Positions 8,484 to 18,733 of a stretch of DNA of 42,662 nt are shown here, piece by piece. Source of the DNA: Pseudomonadota bacterium (GTDB taxonomy: Bacteria > Desulfobacterota > Binatia > UBA12015). The notes beneath the pieces are model-generated. The model did no database searches and was not told the origin of the DNA. It saw nothing but the letters and a program-made list of their open reading frames with translations. The DNA lies in NCBI GenBank assembly GCA_005777805.1, contig SXLG01000124.1:1-42662 (forward strand), given 5' to 3'. A program made the translations under genes and the position numbers. Each line of letters starts with the position of its first letter. Within the stretch, counting starts at the first letter, position 1.

Positions 8484-9230
8484 TCACCCGTAGAGAAAGG
8501 ACCTGAGCTTGGGAACCTCGGTGTGCCGGATCTCTTCGCGCTCGCCCGCGACCAGAATCCGCCCGTCGTCGATCATCGCCATCCGGTCCGCGACCCGGAA
8601 GGCGCAGCGGACATCGTGGGTCACGACGATCGAGGTGACCTGACGCTCGCCCTGGAGCCGCCGGATCAGCTCGCTGATCGTGTCGGAGGTGAGCGGATCG
8701 AGCCCGGTCGTGGGTTCGTCGTAGATCACGACACGCGGTTCGAGAGCGATGGTGCGGGCCAGCCCGACACGCTTCTGCATGCCGCCGGAGAGTTCGCTCG
8801 GCATCTTGTCGGCCGCGCCCTCCATTTCGATCCATGACAGGATCTCCTCGACGCGCGAGCGGATCTCGGCCTCCGGGAGGCGCGTGTGCTGGCGCAGCGG
8901 GAAGGCGACGTTGCCCGCAACCGTCATCGAATCGAAGAGTGCTGCCCCCTGGAAGAGGAAACCGGTGCGGAGCCAGATCGGATGCCACTGATCGTCGCGC
9001 TCGAAGGTCGCCACATCCTGCCCTTCGAGCCACACCGCGCCACGGTCGGGCCGCAGCAGGCCGACCAGCATCCCGACCAGCACCGACTTGCCGCAGCCGC
9101 TGCTGCCGAGAATCACCGTCGTCTTGCCGGCGCGTACTTCGAGATCGACGCCGCAGAGAACCTGCTTCTCGCCAAACGCCTTGTGGACGTTCCTGAACTC
9201 GATCGCGGCGGTCGGCACTTCGTTCCCCAT
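8484..9230 (-). CDS. mlaF: MlaF-type ABC transporter ATPase
   Basis: Cytoplasmic ATPase that energises the MlaE/MlaD lipid transporter. The 248 residues include Walker A GSSGCGKS at 42-49, a Q-loop in FLFQGA, the signature LSGGMQKR, Walker B VVIYDEPTTGLDP and the H-loop THD. The frame is open further upstream, but the ATG at 9230 gives a family-length protein and follows the mlaE stop by 11 nt with a GGGG-containing leader. A typical mlaEF(D) order supports the assignment. Confidence 0.94.
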   Translation of the reverse strand: MGNEVPTAAIEFRNVHKAFGEKQVLCGVDLEVRAGKTTVILGSSGCGKSVLVGMLVGLLRPDRGAVWLEGQDVATFERDDQWHPIWLRTGFLFQGAALFDSMTVAGNVAFPLRQHTRLPEAEIRSRVEEILSWIEMEGAADKMPSELSGGMQKRVGLARTIALEPRVVIYDEPTTGLDPLTSDTISELIRRLQGERQVTSIVVTHDVRCAFRVADRMAMIDDGRILVAGEREEIRHTEVPKLRSFLYG

Positions 9231-9241
9231 CCGCTCGCCCC

Positions 9242-10054
9242 CTACCAGCCGATCGAGACCAGAAGCTGGGTCAGGAAGACGTCGCTCACGAAGATCATGA
9301 GCGAGGCCTGCACCACCGTCTGCGTGGTCGCCTGACCGACGCCCGTGGTGCCCCCCTCGGTCCGGAAACCATTCCATGACGCGACCGCTCCGATGATCAC
9401 ACCGAAGAGCGTCGTCTTGCCGAGCCCGGTGAAGACGTCGGCCAGCGTGATGTAGTAGAGCGTGGTGTCGACGTAGGCGCCAAGCGGAACACCGCCCACC
9501 ACGGTGGTGATGATCGCCCCGCCGATGATCCCGAGCAGATCCGAGATCGCCGTGAGCAGGGGCATGGCGATCAGGCAGGCGACGATCCTCGTCGCGGCCA
9601 AAAACCGGTAGGGATCGACCGCCAGCAGGCGCAGCGCATCGATCTGGCGCGTGACCTTCATCGAGCCAATCTCGGCGGTGATGCCCGAGCCAGCCCGCCC
9701 CGCCACCATCAACGCGGTAACCACGGGGCCGAGCTCACGGGTCACGCCGAGCCCGACACCGACCGCGGCGTACTGCACGACACCGAACTTCTTGAGCAGC
9801 GTCAAGCTCTGCAGCGCCATCACCAGCCCGATCGCGAATGCCGAGATCGCCGTGAGCGGCAGCGAGCGCGCGCCGATCTCGAGCACCTGGGCGACCAGCT
9901 CGCGGGCCGGCACGCCGCGCCGCAGGGTGCGCAGAGCGCGACCGGTGAAGCGGAGCAACGCCCCGTTGTAGGCCGCGAGCTCGAACACGGCGCGCCCCAC
10001 CGCCGCCACCAGCCCCGCCCCGCCACGTGAACCGTCCCCCCCCACCCCAGGCAC
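9242..10054 (-). CDS. mlaE: MlaE-type lipid ABC transporter permease
   Basis: Integral inner-membrane permease of the MlaFEDB-type phospholipid transporter. The 270 residues contain the conserved MlaE segments: REL(G)PVVTALMVAGRAGSGITAEIGSMKVTRQIDAL around residues 100-140, then PYRFLAATRI and the later TEGGTTGVGQATTQTVVQASL region. About five membrane helices are expected. The start given is a GTG at 10054; a second GTG three codons later is equally possible, and neither has a convincing Shine-Dalgarno. It is the first gene of mlaE-mlaF-mlaD-TPR lipoprotein. The 212 nt between it and the upstream PBP gene (10055-10266) hold no gene I can support and should contain the operon promoter. Confidence 0.93.
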   Translation of the reverse strand: MPGVGGDGSRGGAGLVAAVGRAVFELAAYNGALLRFTGRALRTLRRGVPARELVAQVLEIGARSLPLTAISAFAIGLVMALQSLTLLKKFGVVQYAAVGVGLGVTRELGPVVTALMVAGRAGSGITAEIGSMKVTRQIDALRLLAVDPYRFLAATRIVACLIAMPLLTAISDLLGIIGGAIITTVVGGVPLGAYVDTTLYYITLADVFTGLGKTTLFGVIIGAVASWNGFRTEGGTTGVGQATTQTVVQASLMIFVSDVFLTQLLVSIGW

Positions 10055-10266
10055 CGACTACCACGACCTGTGCGGGCACTGAAGCCGGGCGCGCCTGCCG
10101 GAGACTCCGCTTTTGCGGCACGCGGCACGACCCAGTGGGGAGAAGAGCAGTGGCGGTTTGCGACGAACTCGCGCGGGGCCACGCGCCCGCTACCGAACGA
10201 ACTCTCCGCGAGTCCGACCGGACGCGCCAACTCCGCCGAGGACGCGCGGGGATTCGGCGCGTTCCC

Positions 10267-12603
10267 TCAGCGCTCTGCGCCTCGCCCGAGCAGCCCGTCG
10301 AGGCCCGCGCCCCACCACGCCTGGAGGCGTTCGGCCGGAGTTGGCGACTCGGCCGGCCCGGGTGCCACGCCGCCGTCGCAGGTACCCTCGGGTGCTGTGC
10401 CGCGCAGGAAGGCGTAAGGCCGTGCCGGACCGCACGAGCTGTCGCCGCGCAGCCCGGTGGCGTCGTCGATCGCGACCACCTCGACTCCCTCGGGCATGGC
10501 GAAGGTCTCGACCGGTTGACCGGCAAAGGCACGGCGGGCGATCGCGATCCAGAGCGGCACCGCCAGACTCGCGCCGTCGCCCGCGAGCGGGTGACCGTCG
10601 TCGTGCCCGATCCAGATGCCAAGCACAAGCGAGGGTGTATAGCCGACAAACCAGGCATCGCGGGCATCGTTGGTCGTTCCCGTCTTGCCCCCGAGCGGCC
10701 GCCCCAGATCCGCCGCACCGACCCGCCGCGCCGTGCCATCGGCCACGACGCCTTCGAGCAGCGTGTGCACGACGTAGAACGCGGCGGGATCACCCACCTC
10801 GCGCGTCTCGCTCTCGACCGCGAGCAGCCGCGCCCCCGAAGGGCCGTGGACCGCCTCGACCGCATGTGGACGAACCACCCGACCGGGTGCGACAAAGGCT
10901 GAATATGCGGCAACGACATCGAGCAGCGACGCGTCGAAGGCACCGAGAGAGAGCGATGGCGCGACCGCAAGTGGCTCTGCGGTCGCGAAGACATCTCCTC
11001 CGATCCTCGCCAGCTCCGTGAAGCCGACCTGATTGCCCACCCAGACCGCCGGGGCGTTGAGGGAGCGCACGAGCGCCTCGCGCAGCGTCACCTTTCCGTG
11101 CCAGCGACCGTCGGCGTTGCGCGGCACCCAGGCGGTCGCGCCTTCGCCCACCTGGATGGGCCGGTCCTCGATCAGGGTCGCGGCGGTCAGTCCGAGTTCG
11201 GGGCGCGCGATCGCCGCTTCGTAGAGGAAAGGTTTAAAGAGGGAGCCGACCGCGCGGCGGGCCCGCGTCGCCCGATCGAGATGGCTCGCGCCGTAGTCGG
11301 TGCCGCCGACGAGCGCGCGCAGCGCGCCCGTGCGCGGGTCAAGCGCTACCACCGCCGCCTCGGCCCCGCCCCGCGCCACGACACTACGCTTGACTTCCTC
11401 GACCGCGATGCGTTGCAGGCGCGGGTCCAGCGTGGTGAAGACCTCGACCCCCGGTCCGAGATCCAGCGCGCCCGGAGCGCTCGCCTCGAGTTCGCGTTGC
11501 ACCTGACGGACAAAAAACGATTCGGGCGCCATCGCCACCACCGAGCCAAAGGTCGGCTGGTCCCGGCGCGCGCTCGCGGCCTCCCCCGGACCGATCCAGT
11601 TCTCGCGTTCGAGCGCGTCGATCACCTGATCGCGCCGCCGCAGCGCGCGCTCTGGATGGCGGGCCGGCGAGTAGACGTTGGGCGCCCGGATCAGCCCCGC
11701 CAGCAGCGCCCCGTCGGCCAGCGTGATGTCCGCGAGTTCCTTGCCGAGCCAGACGCGCGCCCCCTCGGCCAGGCCGTGGATGGCCCGGCCGTCGCGATGC
11801 CCGAGGTAGACCGTCGCCAGATAGGCCTCGAGGATGCGCTCCTTGGCGAAATGCCATTCGAGCAGGAGCGCCATCGGGATCTCGACCAGCTTGCGGGCCA
11901 GCGTCCGGTCGCGCGTCAGGAAATGATTTTTGACGAACTGCTGAGTGAGCGTGCTGCCGCCCTGAAGCACGCGACCGGCGCGCAGGTTTGCCGCGAGCGC
12001 GCGCAGCATCGATGCCGGGTTGATGCCGGGGTGTTCGAGGAAGCGGACATCCTCGGCGGCCAGCACGGCATCGACCACCCCCGGGGGAATATCCTCGATC
12101 GAGAGCCGCGGCCGCGGCACGAAATGCTCCTCGAGGACGCCCTCGATCGGCCGCGGACCCAGCACCAGTGCATCGAGCGCCCCGCCACGGCCGGGATCGC
12201 GTAGGCGGATCAGTCGCTCGGCCTCGAGATCCAACCGCACCTGAGCTGCGGGCGCGGCACCGGCCACACGATCGCCGGGCAGCAGGGCCAGTTCGACGGC
12301 ATGTCCGGTGCGCCGCCATGTTCCCGCGACGAGCGGGCCGTCGCCGGCGGCGCGCCGGTAGCCACGCAGGGCGACCTCCTGCCAGAAGCCCCCGAGGGCC
12401 AAGTCCATTCCGGGACGAATCTCGACGGGCGCAGAAAGCATCCGCACGGGATGGAGCCAGTGGCCATCCTCGAAGCCAGCGCGCACGCGGTGGTCGAGCC
12501 AGAGGAGCATCACCAGCGTTACGGCCAGCGCCACAAGCACGACCCGAACGAGCAGTCGCCTGAGCCATCGGCCGGGTCCGCTCCGCGCCCTCTCCCACCC
12601 CAC
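10267..12603 (-). CDS. mrcB: Class A penicillin-binding protein, PBP1B-like
   Basis: Bifunctional peptidoglycan synthase: glycosyltransferase (GT51) plus transpeptidase, anchored in the inner membrane. Of 778 residues, a membrane helix lies at about 14-37. A UB2H-like domain typical of PBP1B precedes the GT51 domain (Glu184 in AAEDVRF.EHPG, then [12 protein letters not shown]). The transpeptidase has Ser454-x-x-Lys457 (GSLFKP), an SLN motif and KTGTT. The start is taken as the GTG at 12603, just before the membrane anchor; the frame is open upstream but without homology, and no clear ribosome-binding site is seen. The tail is Pro/Gly-rich. It is divergent from the threonine synthase gene (146-nt shared spacer) and upstream of the mla operon on the same strand. 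Confidence 0.92.
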   Translation of the reverse strand: MGWERARSGPGRWLRRLLVRVVLVALAVTLVMLLWLDHRVRAGFEDGHWLHPVRMLSAPVEIRPGMDLALGGFWQEVALRGYRRAAGDGPLVAGTWRRTGHAVELALLPGDRVAGAAPAAQVRLDLEAERLIRLRDPGRGGALDALVLGPRPIEGVLEEHFVPRPRLSIEDIPPGVVDAVLAAEDVRFLEHPGINPASMLRALAANLRAGRVLQGGSTLTQQFVKNHFLTRDRTLARKLVEIPMALLLEWHFAKERILEAYLATVYLGHRDGRAIHGLAEGARVWLGKELADITLADGALLAGLIRAPNVYSPARHPERALRRRDQVIDALERENWIGPGEAASARRDQPTFGSVVAMAPESFFVRQVQRELEASAPGALDLGPGVEVFTTLDPRLQRIAVEEVKRSVVARGGAEAAVVALDPRTGALRALVGGTDYGASHLDRATRARRAVGSLFKPFLYEAAIARPELGLTAATLIEDRPIQVGEGATAWVPRNADGRWHGKVTLREALVRSLNAPAVWVGNQVGFTELARIGGDVFATAEPLAVAPSLSLGAFDASLLDVVAAYSAFVAPGRVVRPHAVEAVHGPSGARLLAVESETREVGDPAAFYVVHTLLEGVVADGTARRVGAADLGRPLGGKTGTTNDARDAWFVGYTPSLVLGIWIGHDDGHPLAGDGASLAVPLWIAIARRAFAGQPVETFAMPEGVEVVAIDDATGLRGDSSCGPARPYAFLRGTAPEGTCDGGVAPGPAESPTPAERLQAWWGAGLDGLLGRGAER

Positions 12604-12749
12604 GGGCCGAGTGTAGCAGCAGGCTTGCGCCCCGGCGTCGCCCGGGTCGTCCCGCAATCCGGGACACCGCGCCCCATGGCGCAGGTCTCGACGAGCGTGG
12701 CCACGGTGGGCGTCGCGACAGGATCGAGCCGGTGCTAGCGTCGTCGGCC

Positions 12750-14113
<1,364 letters not shown>

Positions 14114-14117
<4 letters not shown>

Positions 14118-15310
14118 GCGCCACTCCCAAGGCCACCCCAGACCGCCAGAAAGCGCTGGCGACGCGCGCCATCCATGGTGGCGAAACGCGCCCACGGGCC
14201 GGCCACGCGATCACCACGCCGATCTTCCAGACCGCGACCTTCGTCTTCCGGGACACCGCCGAACTCGTCGCGCACATGAATCATGAAGTCTCGCGCGAGG
14301 AGTACGGCCGCTACGGCAATCCGACCCAGCGCATCGCCGAGGACAAATGCGCCGCCCTCGAAGGCGCCGAGGCCGGGCTCGCCTTCTCCTCGGGCATGGC
14401 GGCCATCACCACCGCTCTGTTCACGATCCTGCGCCAGGGTCAGCACGTGCTGCTGACCGACGACTGCTACCGGCGCACGCGCCAGTTCTGCACCAGCGTG
14501 CTCGGACGCTTCGGCATCGAGTCGAGTGTGGTCCCGATCGACGATTATGCCGCGATCGAAGCCGCGATCCGACCCGAGACCCGTGTCTTGATCTCGGAAT
14601 CGCCGACCAACCCCTATCTCCGCGTCGTCGATCTCGAGCGCATCGCCGACATCGCACGCCGGCACGGGCTCGTCTCGATCATCGACTCGACATTTGCGAC
14701 CCCGATCAACCAGCAGCCCCTCAAGTATGGTATCGATCTGGTGCTCCACTCGGCGACCAAGTACCTCTCGGGCCACAACGACGTTCTCGGTGGCGTGATC
14801 CTCGGCAGCGAGGACATGATCGACTCGATTCGCGCCTGCCAGGGCGTGCTCGGTGGCATCCTCGACGCGCACGCGGCGTATCTGCTTATCCGCGGGCTCA
14901 AGACGCTGCCCGTGCGCGTCGAGCACCAGAACCGCTCGGCGCAGCGCATCGCCGAGATGCTGGCCGGGCACCCGCGCGTGGCGCGCGTCTACTACTGCGG
15001 GCTCCCCGACCACCCAGGCCACGCCATCGCCGCTCGCCAGATGAGCGGCTTCGGCGGCGTGGTCAGCTTCGAGGTGAGCGGCGACCTCGCCGAGACTTCG
15101 CGCGTCGTCGACGGCGTCCGCATCTTCCAGATCGCGCCCTCGCTCGGCGGCGTCGAATCGTTGATCGAGCAGCCCGCACTGATGAGCTTCTTCGAGCTCT
15201 CGAGCGAGGAGCGGCTCGCGATCGGCATCAAGGACAACCTCGTTCGGCTCTCGGTCGGACTGGAGGATACTGACGACCTGATCGCCGACCTCCGCGCCGC
15301 CCTCGACTGA
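14114..15310 (+). CDS. Cys/Met-metabolism PLP enzyme (cystathionine gamma-synthase / O-acyl-homoserine sulfhydrylase type)
   Basis: Fold-type I PLP enzyme of the trans-sulfuration family, 398 residues. It carries the family features [10 protein letters not shown] (~58-67), the SSGMAAI phosphate loop, the DSTFATP segment and PLP Lys216 in [16 protein letters not shown]. Sequence alone does not separate cystathionine gamma-synthase, gamma-lyase and O-acyl-homoserine sulfhydrylase. Coupling to threonine synthase (GTGA overlap, GGGAG site) suggests work at the homoserine branch point, so a gamma-synthase/sulfhydrylase role in methionine synthesis is the best guess (inference). The 24 nt after its stop separate it from the convergent zinc-ribbon gene. 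Confidence 0.9.
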
Positions 15311-15334
15311 CGCGCCGGGGGTGCGGCGGCGGGA

Positions 15335-15547
15335 TCACTCGCCCAGTGTCTCCCAGTGCACGGTCCAGAAGCGCGGCACCGGTGGTGCCAGCTCGAGATG
15401 ACCGCTGAAGCACTCGAAGCTCGGGCGGTGGCGGAGCCGCTCGTCAAGCAGCTGGAGGTACTCCTCGAGAACCACGCCTGCCGCCGGCTGGCCGATCTCG
15501 ACGCGTCCGCGCTGACCGCACTTGGCGCACGTGACGTCCACCTTCAC
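15335..15547 (-). CDS. Small zinc-ribbon-like protein of unknown function
   Basis: A 70-residue soluble protein that starts with a C-x2-C knuckle (VTCAKCG, Cys7 and Cys10). A third Cys and a His occur in ECFSGH (~46-50), which could complete one zinc site. The C-terminus is Trp-rich (FWTVHWETLGE). I do not recognise a named family. The start is a GTG at 15547 whose first bases overlap the stop of a 24-codon duplicated start region (GTGA), and it lies downstream of truA on the same strand, so it is probably the last gene of the truA transcript. Confidence 0.6.
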   Translation of the reverse strand: MKVDVTCAKCGQRGRVEIGQPAAGVVLEEYLQLLDERLRHRPSFECFSGHLELAPPVPRFWTVHWETLGE

Positions 15548-15618
15548 GGGTTCACGCCTTCAAGGGTCGCACCGCGGAGCCACCCGCCGCACCTGGCGCA
15601 CATTTCGTCCACCTTCAC
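15544..15618 (-). other. 24-codon minigene: partial duplicate of the zinc-ribbon gene start
   Basis: Starting at the GTG at 15618, which overlaps the truA stop (GTGA), 24 codons encode a peptide beginning M-K-V-D-E-M-C-A-R-C-G. The real zinc-ribbon gene begins M-K-V-D-V-T-C-A-K-C-G. The two DNA copies (15583-15618 and 15512-15547) are about 36 nt long, nearly identical and 71 nt apart. Because 71 is not a multiple of three, the upstream copy runs into a stop that itself overlaps the downstream GTG. It is either a remnant of a tandem duplication or a leader minigene that couples truA to the zinc-ribbon gene. Confidence 0.6.
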
Positions 15619-16490
15619 GAGTAGCGCACCTCGTCGAGAAAAAGTCCCCGCGGAGGCGCGGTGCGTGGGGCCCGCGCCCGGACAGGGGTCGCGAGCAACT
15701 CTCGCATCGTGTCGGACGGCAGGCGGCCACGACCGATCTCGAGGAGCGTGCCCACGAGCTTGCGCACCATGCCGCGGCAGAAAGCGTTGGCCTCCACGCG
15801 ATAGACGAGCAGCGCACCCGAGAGAACCGGCTGCGGCGGCCCGGCCGGTTGCGGAGCCACGATAGGCTCCGCCGCCCCGCGCCGCTCGGGCGCAACCGAG
15901 AGAGAGGAGTCACAGCTCTCGAACGCGCTCGTGATCACCCGGCGGATGCTCGAACGAGGCCTGTTGTCGGAAGCCTGAAAGCTCTTGAAATCATGTTCGC
16001 CGACCACGTCCGCCGCGGCTCGGCTCATCGCCCGACGATCGAGCACTTCCGGGACGTGCCATACTCGACCGCGCTCGAAGGGGTCCAACACTGAATCTGT
16101 CCAGATCCGGTAGCGATAGAGCCGCGCGAGCGCGTGGCGCCGAGGGTCGAAGTCCGCCGCCACGGGCTCGAGATCGCGGATCGCGGCGGAATCGCCGAGC
16201 AGAGCGTTGACCGAACGGACGAGCCGCGCGGTGTCCGCGACGGGAACACTCGTATCGAACGCGATCACCTGGCCTCGGGCGTGGACACCCGCATCCGTTC
16301 GCCCCGCACCCTCGACGCGCACACCCTCGCGCAGCACCGTCGAGAGCGCCTGCTCGAGCGCGGCCTGCACCGACGGCGCGACATGACGCTGATTCTGCCA
16401 GCCCGACCAGGCCGAACCGTCGTAAGCGACTCGCGCTCGGTAGCGCAGCACGCCGCTGGCGGCCGGCGCGGCTTTCCGCTCCGCCCCCAC
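15615..16490 (-). CDS. truA: tRNA pseudouridine(38-40) synthase TruA
   Basis: Converts U38-U40 of tRNA anticodon stems to pseudouridine. The catalytic aspartate is Asp66 in GAGRTDAGVHARGQV. The family segments YDGSAWSGWQNQ, GEHDFKSFQAS, FCRGMVRKLVGTLLEIGRG and PPRGLFLDEVRY are all present. At 291 residues it is a little longer than usual because of a ~30-residue Pro/Ala-rich insert (SVAPERRGAAEPIVAPQPAG region) before the last strands. The GTG at 16490 starts right after the upstream usg-like stop (TAG ending at 16493). The far longer open frame upstream is overlap with the other gene and is not used. The usg-truA order is the same as in E. coli. Confidence 0.93.
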   Translation of the reverse strand: MGAERKAAPAASGVLRYRARVAYDGSAWSGWQNQRHVAPSVQAALEQALSTVLREGVRVEGAGRTDAGVHARGQVIAFDTSVPVADTARLVRSVNALLGDSAAIRDLEPVAADFDPRRHALARLYRYRIWTDSVLDPFERGRVWHVPEVLDRRAMSRAAADVVGEHDFKSFQASDNRPRSSIRRVITSAFESCDSSLSVAPERRGAAEPIVAPQPAGPPQPVLSGALLVYRVEANAFCRGMVRKLVGTLLEIGRGRLPSDTMRELLATPVRARAPRTAPPRGLFLDEVRYS

Positions 16491-16492
16491 GC

Positions 16493-17551
16493 CTAACTGT
16501 CTCGCTCGAGCAGGCGCACCAGAACATCCGCGAGCGGCACGGTGCGCCCGTGCAGGCGTTCGTCGAAGGAGAGAAAGAAGCGCAGGGCTGTGGGAATGGC
16601 GTGATCGGCCTCGAGCCCGGCGACGTGCAGAAAGGGCGAACCCGTCACCTGGACCGGTCCCGGCTCGGGGTCGGCCAGTAGCGCCACCTGCTCGTCTGCC
16701 TCCTCTCCGACCTCGACGCGGGACAGCTCGCCCGCCAGGCAAACACCCTCGGTGCAGCGCAGAGCTGCGGCCACTTCCTGCAGGTCGAGCGGGCGTTCGG
16801 TCTCGAGATACACCGCCAGCCCGAGACCCGTGAAGACCCCGACGTCAATCAGTGAAACAGAAACCCGCGGTGCGTCCGCTCCGAGCAGCGTGCGAACCTC
16901 GGCCGAGAGCAGCGCCCCGGGGTTCGGATCGGTCTCGGGGACCACCACGGGGCGCAGCCCGAAGGCGAGCGCACGTGGGTGCTCGGCGGGTTCGAGCGCA
17001 CGTCCACCCAGTAATTCAACAGCCTGCCGGGAGAGTTCCCGCGCCGCCGTGGCACCGCGCAAGGTCGCCGGGCGCAGGACCGTCACCACCACCCGGACCA
17101 GGGGCGCGAGTGCGGCGATCGGGTCGAGCGCACCGAGCAGCCCGACCACGGCCGGTGTCGGCAGGGCCACGCAACCGCCCGGCTCGACATCGGCCAGTGT
17201 CTCGGCACGAGACCCGGCAAGCACCAGAAACGCACCGCTCTCCGGACCGACATCGGTCGCATCGATCAGGATCACGCCGGCGTCGGCCGCCGCGGCGACC
17301 AGGTGTTCGCGGCCCCCGGAGTCGCCAACCACGACCGCGACCTGGACCTCCGTGAGATCGTCGAGATCGCGGAGTGGCGCGTCGGCGAGCCAGCGGCCGG
17401 CCTCGTCGTCGCCGGCCATCTCGCCCTCGCCACCGCACTCCGCAACTAACGATACGTGCAACTCGGAGGGGTCCACACCGCGCGCCCCGAGGGCCTCCCG
17501 CAGTGCCGCCGCGAACTCCGCATCAGCCCCGAAAAGCGCGATCCGTGCCAC
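16493..17551 (-). CDS. usg: Usg-type aspartate-semialdehyde dehydrogenase homologue lacking the catalytic Cys
   Basis: The 352-residue protein has the fold order of aspartate-semialdehyde dehydrogenase: an N-terminal Rossmann domain beginning MARIALFGAD, a central dimerisation domain and a C-terminal return helix. Where active enzymes have P-N-C-[ST]-T, this one has L-P-T-P-A, with Pro133 at the nucleophile position. It is therefore very unlikely to be a functional dehydrogenase and matches the Usg group of catalytically silent homologues, whose role is unclear. Position supports this: usg precedes truA in E. coli and related genes follow leuB in pseudomonads. Here it sits 3 nt after leuB and 2 nt before truA. 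A true asd gene should exist elsewhere in the genome. Confidence 0.8.
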   Translation of the reverse strand: MARIALFGADAEFAAALREALGARGVDPSELHVSLVAECGGEGEMAGDDEAGRWLADAPLRDLDDLTEVQVAVVVGDSGGREHLVAAAADAGVILIDATDVGPESGAFLVLAGSRAETLADVEPGGCVALPTPAVVGLLGALDPIAALAPLVRVVVTVLRPATLRGATAARELSRQAVELLGGRALEPAEHPRALAFGLRPVVVPETDPNPGALLSAEVRTLLGADAPRVSVSLIDVGVFTGLGLAVYLETERPLDLQEVAAALRCTEGVCLAGELSRVEVGEEADEQVALLADPEPGPVQVTGSPFLHVAGLEADHAIPTALRFFLSFDERLHGRTVPLADVLVRLLERDS

Positions 17552-17554
17552 GCC

Positions 17555-18652
17555 CTAGCCCAACCGGGCGCGGATGGCCGCGCCCATCTCCATCGTCGAG
17601 AGCCGTTTCTCTCCCGGGCCGGCGAGATCGGCGGTCCGCGCCCCGGCGGCGAGCGTCGCCTCGACCGCGGCCTCGAGAGCAGAGGCCGCGTCGGCTCGGC
17701 CAAACGTGAAGCGCAGCATCATCGCGGCCGAGAGGATCGCCGCGACCGGGTTGGCGAGGGCCTTGCCGGCGAGGTCGGGGGCACTGCCGTGGATCGGCTC
17801 GTAGAGGCCGTAGCGCAGCCCTGTACCCTCGCGGCCGCAGGTCTCGCGCGTGCCGAGCGAGGCCGAGGGCAAGAGGCCCATCGAACCCGGGAGCATCGCG
17901 GCCTCATCGGTCAAGATATCGCCAAACATATTCTCGGTCACGACGACGTCGAACTCGCGCGGCCGGCGGATCAGGTGCATCGCCATCGCATCGACCAGCA
18001 GATCCTCGTACTCGACATCCGGGTTCTGTGCCGCGACTTCGTGCGCGACCTCCCGCCAGAGTCGCGAACTCGAGAGCACGTTGGCCTTGTCGACCGAGGT
18101 CACCTTGCGACGACGTTGGCGCGCGAGATCGAACGCGACCTCGACCACCCGCCGTACCTCTCCCTCGGTGTAGACGAGCGTGTCGACCGCCTCACGCCCC
18201 TGGGGACCATTGCGCCGCTCGCTCGGCTGGCCAAAATAGATTCCGCCGGTGAGCTCGCGAATGACCAGAACGTCCACTCCCCGCACTACCTCGGGCTTCA
18301 GCGTGGATGCGTCGATCAGGGAATCGACCGTCCGTACCGGCCGGAGGTTGGCGAAGAGACCGAGTTCCTTGCGCAACCCGAGCAGTGCCTGCTCGGGTCG
18401 CACGCTAGCGCGCGGATCGTCCCATTTGGGACCACCGACCGCGCCGAGCAGAGCCGCGTCGGCCGCGCGGGCCAGCCGCAGGGTGTCCTCGGGCAGTGCC
18501 GTGCCGCACGCGTCGATGGCGCAGCCGCCCGCCAGCCCCTCCTCGAACTCGAGCGCGAGTTCGAACCGTCGATCAAGCGCGCGCAGACACCCGACCGCCT
18601 CGTCCACCACCTCGGGACCAATCCCGTCACCACTCAGAATCGCGATCTTCAC
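17555..18652 (-). CDS. leuB: 3-isopropylmalate dehydrogenase
   Basis: Third enzyme of leucine biosynthesis: oxidative decarboxylation of 3-isopropylmalate with NAD+ and Mg2+. The 365 residues carry GDGIGPEV near the N-terminus, the ELTGGIYFGQPSER loop, VDKANVL with the catalytic lysine, and the NMFGDILTDEAAMLPGSMGLLPSAS nucleotide/metal segment. The GTG at 18652 has an AGGAGAGG site. leuA lies 81 nt upstream on the same strand; leuCD is not between them, unlike a classical leuABCD operon. Confidence 0.97.
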   Translation of the reverse strand: MKIAILSGDGIGPEVVDEAVGCLRALDRRFELALEFEEGLAGGCAIDACGTALPEDTLRLARAADAALLGAVGGPKWDDPRASVRPEQALLGLRKELGLFANLRPVRTVDSLIDASTLKPEVVRGVDVLVIRELTGGIYFGQPSERRNGPQGREAVDTLVYTEGEVRRVVEVAFDLARQRRRKVTSVDKANVLSSSRLWREVAHEVAAQNPDVEYEDLLVDAMAMHLIRRPREFDVVVTENMFGDILTDEAAMLPGSMGLLPSASLGTRETCGREGTGLRYGLYEPIHGSAPDLAGKALANPVAAILSAAMMLRFTFGRADAASALEAAVEATLAAGARTADLAGPGEKRLSTMEMGAAIRARLG

Positions 18653-18733
18653 CTGGACCTCTCCTCTCCCGTCGCCGCTGCCCGCTCACCGCCGCACCCG
18701 GCCATCGCGCGGGTCAGGCGGCCAAGGCCGAAT

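Noticed and set aside
10090..10115. Short hairpin ccgcttttgcgg between the PBP and mlaE genes as a terminator
   Set aside because: The stem is only 4 bp and lies well away from the PBP stop with no T-run after it.
1716..12603. Possible long N-terminal extensions of the AOR, MlaF and PBP genes
   Set aside because: The frames are open upstream, but the extra sequence is Arg/Gly/Ala-rich without homology. Ribosome-binding sites (AOR) or family length and topology (MlaF, PBP) fix later starts.
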